From CAZTLE01 sp964614415 (GTDB taxonomy: Bacteria; Bacteroidota; Bacteroidia; Flavobacteriales; Flavobacteriaceae): a DNA stretch of 11,628 bases. Position 1 is the stretch's first letter; every line of letters starts with the position of its first letter. This document shows, one piece after another, positions 1-5,829 of the stretch. Below the pieces are notes generated by a model. That model saw only the letters and a program-made list of their open reading frames with translations, was not told where the DNA came from and made no database searches. Location: positions 1-11,628 of the forward strand of contig CAZTLE010000131.1 in assembly GCA_964614415.1 (NCBI GenBank). Direction: 5' to 3'. Position numbers and translations under genes: made by a program.

Positions 1-18
1 ATTTAATTTCATTCACTT

Positions 19-1176
19 TTAATTATGCAACCAAAGAAGTGGTACATAGTTCGAATTTTTACTCTTTCGATGTTTTAAATATCTTTTAGATCTAAAAGGA
101 ACAACAGGCCCGGTTGAAACCTTCATCCCAAAAGAACTCAAGTTATTCCTCCAAGCGGAGAAGACTTTCATGGCATTTTCCTCAGCCGAATTGCTAGGCA
201 ACAGTATAACAATTAACTCACCAAAATTTCTAATTAATTGATAAGAGGGAAATTTCTTCCTGGATACTGTTAACAGATCATTCATGCCATTAGAAGATGA
301 AAGGATCATGTGATTAGCCTTGGTGCCATTTTTTTTAGGAACCGCTCTGAAGATCACATTTTCTTGGAGAACACTGTCCTTTTTAAATCCAGAAGTTCTC
401 GAGTCAAAAAGATGAAAATTGTGTATCTCCATTTTGCTTAGAAAAATGTCCCTAAAACTTTGGAAATATAAACCAGAAGTGAAGCTTCTGGGGACAATAC
501 AAACAAGCTGTCCATCCTTTTTCAATAAAGCAGAAGAGACCAAAAGAAACAAACTATATATGTTCTGCTGTCCTTTTAAAGAGTCTTTGAATATTGAAAG
601 TCTCGAATCATCTTTTCGAATTTTAAAATATGGAGGATTACTAATCGCAAAATCATATATTTTCGATGTAGAATTACCTTTAAGCCGATTAAAATTGGAC
701 AATATAAAGTCAGACTCATTATAGTTAATGGAAACCTTGATTCCTTTTTCTAAGGCCCATATTGTGAGTTTGTCGGCAATCGTAGGGATAATTTTTGAAA
801 GTGCTGGATCCAGATCATAGGCATCAATTTCAATTGATTTTATATTTGGATTGACATGGACAAGATGTTCTACGAGTGAACATGACAAAATTAACGCTCC
901 ACAACCCGGATCCAGGATTCTAAAATTTGCTTGACTTACGTTGACATCTATCATAGATGCCATGAAACTTGAAATCTCATAAGGTGTGAAAAACTGACCA
1001 AGAACTTTTTTGTTTTCCTTGGATATAGAGTCCGAGTATTCCCTGGCAATTCGTTCAGAAAAAATAGACGGTAGTTCCTCAAGTTCCGTGCTAGTAATTT
1101 GTAAATAGGACTTTACCTCGGGACCTTGTTTTACGGTAGGGATAAAATTGCTTGATATTTCTTCTAACTCTTTCAA
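19..1176 (-). pseudogene. Adenine-type DNA methyltransferase (Eco57I / M.PstI-like), C-terminally truncated, probable frameshift
   Basis: The product would transfer a methyl group from S-adenosylmethionine to adenine in a type II restriction site. Visible motifs in order are GQFFTP (residues 60-65, motif X region), the SAM-binding LDPGCG (88-93, with Ala-Leu where Thr/Ser-Gly is more usual), the catalytic NPPY (180-183), and in the recognition part VSTGPVVPFR (353-362) and VPLLWLHN (378-385). In relatives such as M.PstI/M.BsuBI the last motif is internal and the proteins run to about 500 residues, so this 385-residue product stops early. Just past the stop another frame reads K-V-N-E-I-K. That fits the expected continuation and suggests one base has been lost in the AT run at 17-24. 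The start is a TTG at 1174-1176; no in-frame ATG lies between the upstream stop and residue 72. It lies 47 bases behind an XRE regulator gene and is AT-rich compared with the rest of the window. The family call is firm; whether it is broken in the cell or by sequencing error is open. Confidence 0.8.
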
Positions 1177-1223
1177 TTCGGTTTTGTAAGGTTAACTATT
1201 AAAATGCAATAACCAGATATAAT

Positions 1224-1448
1224 CTAATTATCTTCTCCATTATTTCTAGTAGAAACGAATAGGTCTCTGATATTCACTTTTAAGAATTGAGCAATCTGAT
1301 AAAAAACTTCCACAGAAGGCTGAACATCGTTCGTACACCATCTTGAAACAGTAGATTCTGTTTTATCAAGATGCCCTGCAAGCTCTTTAGATGATACATT
1401 CTTTTCAGCCAACACCGCTTTTATCCGATTGTAATTTATTTTATCCAT
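1224..1448 (-). CDS. Small XRE-family helix-turn-helix regulator (controller-protein-like)
   Basis: A 74-residue DNA-binding protein made of one XRE/Cro-type domain. The helix-turn-helix covers about residues 18-39 (VSSKELAGHLDKTESTVSRW), followed by the usual PSVEVFYQIAQFLKVNIRDLF segment that packs as helices 4-5, then a short polar tail. It lies directly upstream of, and on the same strand as, the DNA methyltransferase. This is the arrangement of controller (C) proteins in type II restriction-modification systems, which time expression of methylase and nuclease and usually regulate their own promoter. A -7-like element and a perfect short inverted repeat lie in its leader, which suits autoregulation. 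The fold call is secure; the role as controller of this R-M system is inferred from position. Confidence 0.88.
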   Translation of the reverse strand: MDKINYNRIKAVLAEKNVSSKELAGHLDKTESTVSRWCTNDVQPSVEVFYQIAQFLKVNIRDLFVSTRNNGEDN

Positions 1449-1451
1449 TGT

Positions 1452-1464
1452 GCAATTTTATTGC
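1452..1464. promoter_or_regulatory. Candidate operator: inverted repeat GCAAT-N3-ATTGC
   Basis: A perfect 5-3-5 inverted repeat lies between the candidate -7 element and the start codon of the XRE regulator. A further TGCAA half-site lies at 1472-1476, touching the -7 element. Controller-type regulators bind such short dyads in their own leader. Function is inferred from position only. Confidence 0.35.
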
Positions 1465-1473
1465 TGTTTGATG

Positions 1474-1481
1474 CAAATATA
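1474..1481 (-). promoter_or_regulatory. Candidate -7 element for the XRE/methyltransferase operon
   Basis: Read on the minus strand this is TATATTTG, an exact match to the Bacteroidota -7 consensus TAnnTTTG, 25 bases before the ATG at 1446-1448. No good TTTG is seen at the -33 spacing, so this is a half-match. Confidence 0.5.
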
Positions 1482-1531
1482 GTGAGTCTATTTCTTTTCT
1501 GATTTTTTTGACGAAGGGCTTCGAATGCAAC

Positions 1532-1561
1532 AAAAAAAGACCCTCATCTCTGAAGGGCCTT
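1532..1561 (-). terminator. Rho-independent terminator of the 1602-3113 lipoprotein gene
   Basis: On the minus strand AAGGCCCT pairs with AGGGTCTT across a 9-base loop. The stem is 3+4 base pairs around one mismatch and runs into seven T. It lies 40-70 bases past the stop codon of the lipoprotein gene. Confidence 0.7.
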
Positions 1562-1601
1562 CCTTAGTTGAATAACTAAACGCTAAAATAGTACAACCAA
1601 A

Positions 1602-3113
1602 CTATCTTCCAAATCGAATATAATGCGGCTCCATGAAGTTTCTTCCATCAGAATCGGTGAGCATGGTATAACCACCTGCTACCCATTCCAAACCGTTGGA
1701 ATTCGATCGTCTTGATGTATTGTAATCTCCCCACCTGTTTGTGGTGCGGGTACTGAGTTTAGGATAGTAGACCACATAATCGCCCCATACACCCACGGCA
1801 TTGCTCGGGTGGAACGGACCACCTCCAAAGGCGATGTCCATACCCAGTTCACCACGTGAGTTTGTGGACAGAAAGGCATCCATAAAGGCAAAGTCTCCGT
1901 TCCAGATCTGTACCTGCTGATCCAGGGTGAAGCTTCCGGTATTTACTCTAACCATCTGTACATGGGGTTGTGGGAAGTTGTCATTGGCCGATGCCAGCCA
2001 GGCGAACCATACGCCGTTATCCTGCAAGGCATTTCCAAATACGTAATGTTTGTTCTTCTCAAAAGGCTCAAGCCAATCCTGTGAAGGCGTAACAGAAGAA
2101 TTCTCCTGGTTTGGCCAGCTGTTGATGTTCACGGTACGCCAGGAATAGAATCCGTTTCCGTCCTGCATGTCATAGACACGTAATTCGCTGTTGCTTAAAT
2201 GTCCTGCCCAGTACACCCCATTGGAAGCGTTCTGCGTAACATGCGACCATTTGGCATCTGTTCCTCCGGTATACTGGAAGGTGATAGATCCTTTGGCGGC
2301 TATCTGACTCTGCGGCATGCGAATGACCACACGTCCGGATCTACCCACCTGGGTCGTCCAGTAAACATTGGTGTTCCCGTAAGAGAGATCATTATAGTCC
2401 AGGGTGCCGTCTTCGCTAAAGTAATTGCTGCTGAAATCCCAGTACGTCCAGGATGTACCATTGCTGTTGCGCACTTGCTGAGTGGTTTGTGCGGCGATAC
2501 GGATCTTGTTATCGCCTTCGCTGTTATTGCGATACTGCATGAGCCAGATGAACATATCGATTTCCGGCAGGTATTCAACTACCTGGTCGCAGCAAAGACG
2601 CCCGTCGTTATTGGGAAATATGGTAGTGGGATTGATATTACTGAAAGTGTTTCCTCCGTCTTCCGAAAGGGCCATCCACAGGTTTCCGGTCATCATGACC
2701 GTTTGACCGTTTTCGGCCACACTGATTTCCGGACAACATCCCGAAGTCGAAGAGACCGAGTTGTCCAACTCTGTATATTGACGGTAGAATAGGGGGGCTT
2801 TCATGTCGCGATTTTTCTTAATGGAGTCTCCGGGAAGATCAACGATCTGAATGCGAACGGGATCATTTAGTGGAGCCAGATCCCCAACAAGAGGCCCGTC
2901 CGGCACCGGCTCAAATTCAACTTCTTCATTGGGATCTTCTTCCGGGGGTCCTTCAGGTGGATAAGGCGCACCTTCCGTAAAAGAGGGTTGTACAGTCTCT
3001 TCAAAGAGCTTTTCCTGATTGGCTTTGTCAGGATCACAACCGGTTAATAAAAAACTGAAAACAAACATCAGGGTGATGGCCCAAATGTAGTTTCGACGTT
3101 TTGTAGATTTCAT
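1602..3113 (-). CDS. Lipoprotein with an Asp-box, probable beta-propeller, function unknown
   Basis: A 503-residue exported lipoprotein. The N-terminus has a basic stretch, a hydrophobic core and the lipobox LTGC with the acylated Cys at residue 26. A proline- and acid-rich linker follows at about 42-75. The rest is rich in Trp, Tyr, Gly and Asn, as in beta-propellers, and carries one clear Asp-box (SEDGGNTF, 150-157) of the kind found in sialidase/BNR folds. A WGDY motif at 461-464 near the end is seen in several BNR-type proteins. Two adjacent Cys pairs (CC at 126-127 and 174-175) are unusual and could form disulfides. No sialidase catalytic Arg triad can be assigned by eye, so an enzymatic activity is not claimed. 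It is transcribed alone, between its own -7 element and a terminator. Confidence 0.82.
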   Translation of the reverse strand: MKSTKRRNYIWAITLMFVFSFLLTGCDPDKANQEKLFEETVQPSFTEGAPYPPEGPPEEDPNEEVEFEPVPDGPLVGDLAPLNDPVRIQIVDLPGDSIKKNRDMKAPLFYRQYTELDNSVSSTSGCCPEISVAENGQTVMMTGNLWMALSEDGGNTFSNINPTTIFPNNDGRLCCDQVVEYLPEIDMFIWLMQYRNNSEGDNKIRIAAQTTQQVRNSNGTSWTYWDFSSNYFSEDGTLDYNDLSYGNTNVYWTTQVGRSGRVVIRMPQSQIAAKGSITFQYTGGTDAKWSHVTQNASNGVYWAGHLSNSELRVYDMQDGNGFYSWRTVNINSWPNQENSSVTPSQDWLEPFEKNKHYVFGNALQDNGVWFAWLASANDNFPQPHVQMVRVNTGSFTLDQQVQIWNGDFAFMDAFLSTNSRGELGMDIAFGGGPFHPSNAVGVWGDYVVYYPKLSTRTTNRWGDYNTSRRSNSNGLEWVAGGYTMLTDSDGRNFMEPHYIRFGR

Positions 3114-3144
3114 AGTCTTTGGATTTCTTGGTTATTGTTGGTAA

Positions 3145-3152
3145 CAAAGGTA
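3145..3152 (-). promoter_or_regulatory. Candidate -7 element for the lipoprotein gene
   Basis: The minus strand reads TACCTTTG, an exact TAnnTTTG match, 31 bases before the ATG at 3111-3113. No TTTG is seen at the -33 spacing. The rest of the 3114-3240 gap holds only a weak GAGGA-TTTT-TCCTC hairpin (3198-3211) without a T-tract. Confidence 0.45.
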
Positions 3153-3240
3153 AATCCGTGTAACTACCTATTAAGTAAGTGTTTAACTGAATTTTATGAG
3201 GATTTTTCCTCGCGATGAACCGGAAATTTCCTACTGAAGA

Positions 3241-3696
3241 TTACAGAATGGCGGCCACCCGTTCGTTGACCCATTCCAGGAGTCGTTCGTCTTCCTCGGT
3301 GAAAGGATCGGCCGTGTGTGAGTCGATATCGATCTGCCCGATGTTCTTTCCGTCTTTGAACAGTGGCACTACGATTTCAGCTTTCACATGAATACTACAG
3401 GCGATATAATTATCCTGTGCCTTGACGTCAGGGACCACAAAGTTTGTGTTGGATTCGGCTACCTGTCCGCATATACCCTTTCCGAAGGGAATAACCGTAT
3501 GATCGGTTGGTTCACCGGCAAAAGGGCCAAGGTGTAACGTGCGTTCGGCCTCATTTGCAAAATAGAACCCAACCCAATCGTAATAATCGATATTGGATTG
3601 CAGTAGTTCACAGACCTGGGTCATGCGGTCGTCTGCGGGAATGGAAGTGTCGTTTAATATGGTTTCAACGGCCAGTTTTAGCGAGGAATAGGGCAT
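3241..3696 (-). CDS. GAF-domain protein, free methionine-(R)-sulfoxide reductase type
   Basis: A 151-residue cytosolic single-GAF protein resembling fRMsr (E. coli YebR/MsrC), which reduces free methionine-R-sulfoxide using active-site cysteines and thioredoxin. Recognisable stretches are DWVGFYF (40-46), LGPFAGEP (56-63), GKGICGQVA (72-80), DNYIACSIHVKAEIVVPLF (95-113) and GQIDIDSH (120-127). The Cys of GICG (76) and of IACS (100, matching the catalytic Cys) are kept, but the third Cys of the E. coli enzyme, in the segment before GICG, is replaced here by D-H-T-V-I (65-69). The ATG at 3694-3696 is chosen. An upstream in-frame start would add an 18-residue extension that reads into the promoter region and does not look like the family. 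The gene is divergent from xrtF. Family call firm, activity inferred. Confidence 0.87.
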   Translation of the reverse strand: MPYSSLKLAVETILNDTSIPADDRMTQVCELLQSNIDYYDWVGFYFANEAERTLHLGPFAGEPTDHTVIPFGKGICGQVAESNTNFVVPDVKAQDNYIACSIHVKAEIVVPLFKDGKNIGQIDIDSHTADPFTEEDERLLEWVNERVAAIL

Positions 3697-3712
3697 TGGG
3701 TATTTTTTTGAG

Positions 3713-3744
3713 TAAATGTATTTGAAACCGATTAGAATTGCCAA
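3713..3744 (-). promoter_or_regulatory. Candidate promoter of the GAF/fRMsr gene
   Basis: On the minus strand TTG (3742-3744), a 21-base spacer and TACATTTA (3713-3720, one base off TAnnTTTG) precede the ATG at 3696 by 16 bases. It sits back to back with the xrtF promoter. Confidence 0.4.
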
Positions 3745-3756
3745 CATCAATTTCTA

Positions 3757-3764
3757 TATTTTTG
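3757..3764 (+). promoter_or_regulatory. Candidate -7 element of xrtF
   Basis: TATTTTTG fits TAnnTTTG exactly. It would place transcription start near 3771, about 12 bases before the TTG start of xrtF. It therefore argues against the longer in-frame reading from 3738. Confidence 0.45.
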
Positions 3765-3782
3765 TTAAAACCCTACGGCTTT

Positions 3783-4331
3783 TTGAAGGCACTATTCAAG
3801 AAATACAGATCGGTTGTACGCTTTGTCGTGCTATTCCTGGGAACCTATCTCGTATTAAGTGGGCTTTATGCTTTTTATCTTTCCCTGTCCGGTGGAGGTT
3901 CGTATCCGCCTGATTTCGTTACGAATCTCGTGGCTAAGCAAAGTAAGGCTGTGATCGAAGGGTTTGGCTATACGGCCAATGTCGTTCCTCACGACAGCGA
4001 ACCTACCATGAAGTTGTTCATTAATGGAAAATATCTGGCCCGGATCATTGAAGGCTGCAATGCCATCAGTATCATTATATTGTTCGCTTCGTTCGTCATT
4101 GCTTTTTACGAACGATTCAAGAAAACGCTACTGTTCTTATTGGTCGGTATGGTGCTTATATATTCAATAAACATCGCCAGAATAGCTGTTTTGGCGATAT
4201 CCCTGTATCACTATCCCGAACAACGAGAATTATTGCACGGAGTGGTCTTCCCCGGAATTATTTATGGTATGGTATTCCTGCTGTGGGTGTTTTGGGTACG
4301 ATCGATAAAGAAAGAACCAAAAAGCGAATGA
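3783..4331 (+). CDS. xrtF: Exosortase family protein XrtF
   Basis: A polytopic inner-membrane transpeptidase of the exosortase/archaeosortase family, believed to cleave and process C-terminal sorting tails on exported proteins. The three catalytic residues are visible: Cys92 in EGCNAIS, Arg133 in NIARIAV and His152 in ELLHGVVFPG, each beside a membrane helix as the family requires. The length of 182 residues fits the short flavobacterial XrtF class, far smaller than EPS-type exosortases. The chosen start is TTG at 3783 (reads MKALFKKYRS): it lies just after a -7 element, while the alternative TTG at 3738 lies upstream of that element. It overlaps the next gene by ATGA, so translation is probably coupled. 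Its substrates are not encoded in this window as far as I can see. Confidence 0.92.
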   Translation: MKALFKKYRSVVRFVVLFLGTYLVLSGLYAFYLSLSGGGSYPPDFVTNLVAKQSKAVIEGFGYTANVVPHDSEPTMKLFINGKYLARIIEGCNAISIIILFASFVIAFYERFKKTLLFLLVGMVLIYSINIARIAVLAISLYHYPEQRELLHGVVFPGIIYGMVFLLWVFWVRSIKKEPKSE

Positions 4332-4756
4332 AAAGGCCTGTAACCATAATCCTGTTGATTTTGCTCGGTGCTGCACTCGTGGCAGTGCGTATGTTCGAAG
4401 AGCAACTCTTTTACGATCCGCTGTTGGACTTCTTTAAGACGGATCATTCCACCCAATCGTTGCCCGAGATGCAAACGGGGAAGCTTTTGTTGCATGTATT
4501 GTTGCGCTTTTTACTGAATATGGCGTTGTCATTAGTGGTGCTGTGGGTGGTTTTCAAGGATAGGGACGTTATTAAGATGTCTGTTTTTCTGTACGGGGTG
4601 TTGTTCGTGGTTCTTGGCCTTGTTTTCTGGTATTTGATTGCCACTTCCGAAGGTACCGGACACATGACGCTTTTCTACGTACGACGGTTTCTGATTCAGC
4701 CGCTCTTTTTACTCATTTTGCTACCGGCATTTTACTTTCAGAAGCGAAGAGGATAG
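4328..4756 (+). CDS. Exosortase F-associated membrane protein
   Basis: A 142-residue inner-membrane protein with four predicted helices at about 4-21, 52-76, 82-104 and 118-137. The first two are separated by a soluble loop (RMFEEQLFYDPLLDFF and following). A small protein of this layout directly after xrtF is the standard flavobacterial pairing known as the exosortase F system-associated protein; its molecular role is not established. The ATG at 4328 overlaps the xrtF stop as ATGA, which favours it over a longer in-frame start at 4283 inside xrtF. The tail QKRRG suggests a cytoplasmic C-terminus. Confidence 0.85.
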   Translation: MKRPVTIILLILLGAALVAVRMFEEQLFYDPLLDFFKTDHSTQSLPEMQTGKLLLHVLLRFLLNMALSLVVLWVVFKDRDVIKMSVFLYGVLFVVLGLVFWYLIATSEGTGHMTLFYVRRFLIQPLFLLILLPAFYFQKRRG

Positions 4757-4766
4757 GCATTTTTTG

Positions 4767-4774
4767 TATCTTTA
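4767..4774 (+). promoter_or_regulatory. Candidate -7 element for the DUF3347 gene
   Basis: TATCTTTA, one base from TAnnTTTG, lies 20 bases before the ATG at 4795. No matching -33 TTG is seen. Read-through from the xrtF operon is also possible, as no terminator hairpin is visible in the 38-base gap. Confidence 0.3.
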
Positions 4775-4794
4775 CAGGTACAAATTCAGACGTT

Positions 4795-5343
4795 ATGAAC
4801 TTCCGGTCAATCTTTATTTTCGTACTTGTCTCAACCGTGCTTTTGTCGTGCAAAAATGATACAAAGCAGAGTGAACCCGAGGTGATCACCGTAGAAGAAA
4901 CTTCGAATAAAGAACCCTACAAAGCAGCCGATACCAAAGCCGAATTCAACGATCCCAAAGTTGAAGAAGTGTATAATCGGTATATCGACCTTAAAACCGC
5001 CCTGGTTAACACCAATAGCTCGGATGCGGCTGCCGCGGCCGAACAACTTATGACGGCTTTTGCCAATGTGGGCGTCGAGGAAGAAGCGCTTACGGCAGCA
5101 CAAACCATGACCGAAGCCGGTGATGACGTCGAGGGACAGCGCGTCGCCTTTGAAACAGTGACCAAACATGTGGAAGCTATGCTTCAGGGTGCGCTAAAAT
5201 CCGGTACCATTTACAAGCAGTTCTGCCCCATGGCCTTCGATAATAAAGGAGCTTACTGGTTGAGCAATAGCAATGAGATCTACAACCCCTATTTTGGGGA
5301 CGTCATGTTGCGTTGCGGAAGAGTAGACTCTGAAATAAAATGA
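4795..5343 (+). CDS. DUF3347 lipoprotein, probable periplasmic metal-binding protein
   Basis: A 182-residue lipoprotein: signal peptide with lipobox LLSC (Cys19), an acidic low-complexity linker (about 20-52), then a DUF3347 domain (about 55-178). The domain starts with the helical region EEVYNRYIDLKTAL and an Ala-rich helix (78-90), and ends with the signature FCPMAF (143-148), GAYWLS (152-157), NPYFG (164-168) and MLRCG (171-175). Cys144, Met146, Met171 and Cys174 form a plausible soft-metal site. In Bacteroidota the domain occurs alone as here, or fused to CusB-like efflux adaptors, which links it to copper handling. It begins the run of metal-linked genes and is followed after 8 bases by the next gene. 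Domain call firm; the copper role is inference. Confidence 0.88.
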   Translation: MNFRSIFIFVLVSTVLLSCKNDTKQSEPEVITVEETSNKEPYKAADTKAEFNDPKVEEVYNRYIDLKTALVNTNSSDAAAAAEQLMTAFANVGVEEEALTAAQTMTEAGDDVEGQRVAFETVTKHVEAMLQGALKSGTIYKQFCPMAFDNKGAYWLSNSNEIYNPYFGDVMLRCGRVDSEIK

Positions 5344-5351
5344 CGTGACGC

Positions 5352-5732
5352 ATGAAGCGTTCTCTTGCGATACTTGTTTTTATATGTTTCGCCCTAAGAC
5401 CCGCGTACAACGTGGGCTATTTTCTGTATTATCAACTGAATATCGACTATATCGTTAACACCTACTGTGTTAACAGGGACAAGCCCAAGTTAGAGTGTAA
5501 TGGTAAGTGTTATTTATCCAAACAACTTTCAAATAATAGTGACACTGCCCCGGGTGAAGCCCTATCCTTAACGCGTATTATCGAAGCGTTTTTTCCATTG
5601 TACTTCGAGAAAGGTTCCCAGGGCGATACCCCGGCAGGTATATGCGATTCTGTTGCAAAGAAATGGCAATATCTTGTCTTCATACCCGAAGCCTATACAA
5701 GGCCTTCGACACCGCCTCCTCGTTTCGCATAA
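5352..5732 (+). CDS. Small exported or anchored protein with CxGKC motif, function unknown
   Basis: A 126-residue protein with an N-terminal hydrophobic segment (about 4-27) that could be a signal peptide or anchor, then YIVNTYCVN (Cys39) and the conserved-looking ECNGKCYLSKQL (Cys49 and Cys53). A further Cys lies at 98 and a proline-rich tail (TRPSTPPPRF) ends the protein. The pattern of one Cys-x-Asn followed by C-x-G-K-C-x-L is one I associate with small uncharacterised proteins in Bacteroidota metal loci, but I cannot name a characterised member. It starts 8 bases after the DUF3347 gene and is almost certainly cotranscribed with it. Three clustered Cys and its neighbours suggest metal binding or thiol chemistry in the periplasm; this is inference. 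Confidence 0.75.
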   Translation: MKRSLAILVFICFALRPAYNVGYFLYYQLNIDYIVNTYCVNRDKPKLECNGKCYLSKQLSNNSDTAPGEALSLTRIIEAFFPLYFEKGSQGDTPAGICDSVAKKWQYLVFIPEAYTRPSTPPPRFA

Positions 5733-5772
5733 TCTTCATACTCATGTGACCATTTTGCGTCACCCTTTAAGA

Positions 5773-5797
5773 ACTCTTATTCCATTTGAGTAAGAGT
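5773..5797. other. Strong intergenic hairpin without T-tract
   Basis: ACTCTTATTC (5773-5782) pairs with GAGTAAGAGT (5788-5797): ten base pairs including one G-T, with a 5-base loop. It lies 32 bases before the next ATG. With no T-run after it, it may stabilise the upstream transcript end or act as a leader structure rather than a classical terminator. A second small dyad, GTGAC-N8-GTCAC, lies at 5746-5763. Confidence 0.5.
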
Positions 5798-5829
5798 GTC
5801 ATGTATATCAACTATAATTAAATATCACC

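Noticed and set aside
419..724. 101-codon plus-strand frame over the methyltransferase gene
   Set aside because: It is antisense to the conserved NPPY region, which explains its openness; no independent signal supports it.
1..1176. Assigning PstI specificity (CTGCAG) to the methyltransferase
   Set aside because: Motif resemblance shows the class only; the recognition domain is truncated and specificity cannot be read by eye.
1512..1523. CGAAG-GG-CTTCG dyad as a terminator
   Set aside because: The loop is only two bases and there is no T-tract on either strand after it.
2199..2792. 197-codon open frame on the plus strand
   Set aside because: It lies wholly antisense to the lipoprotein gene, has no recognisable domain, and has a composition typical of a reverse-frame shadow.
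3222..3231. GGAAATTTCC palindrome downstream of the fRMsr gene
   Set aside because: Ten-base AT-rich palindromes arise by chance; it is at a gene's 3' side with no promoter near.
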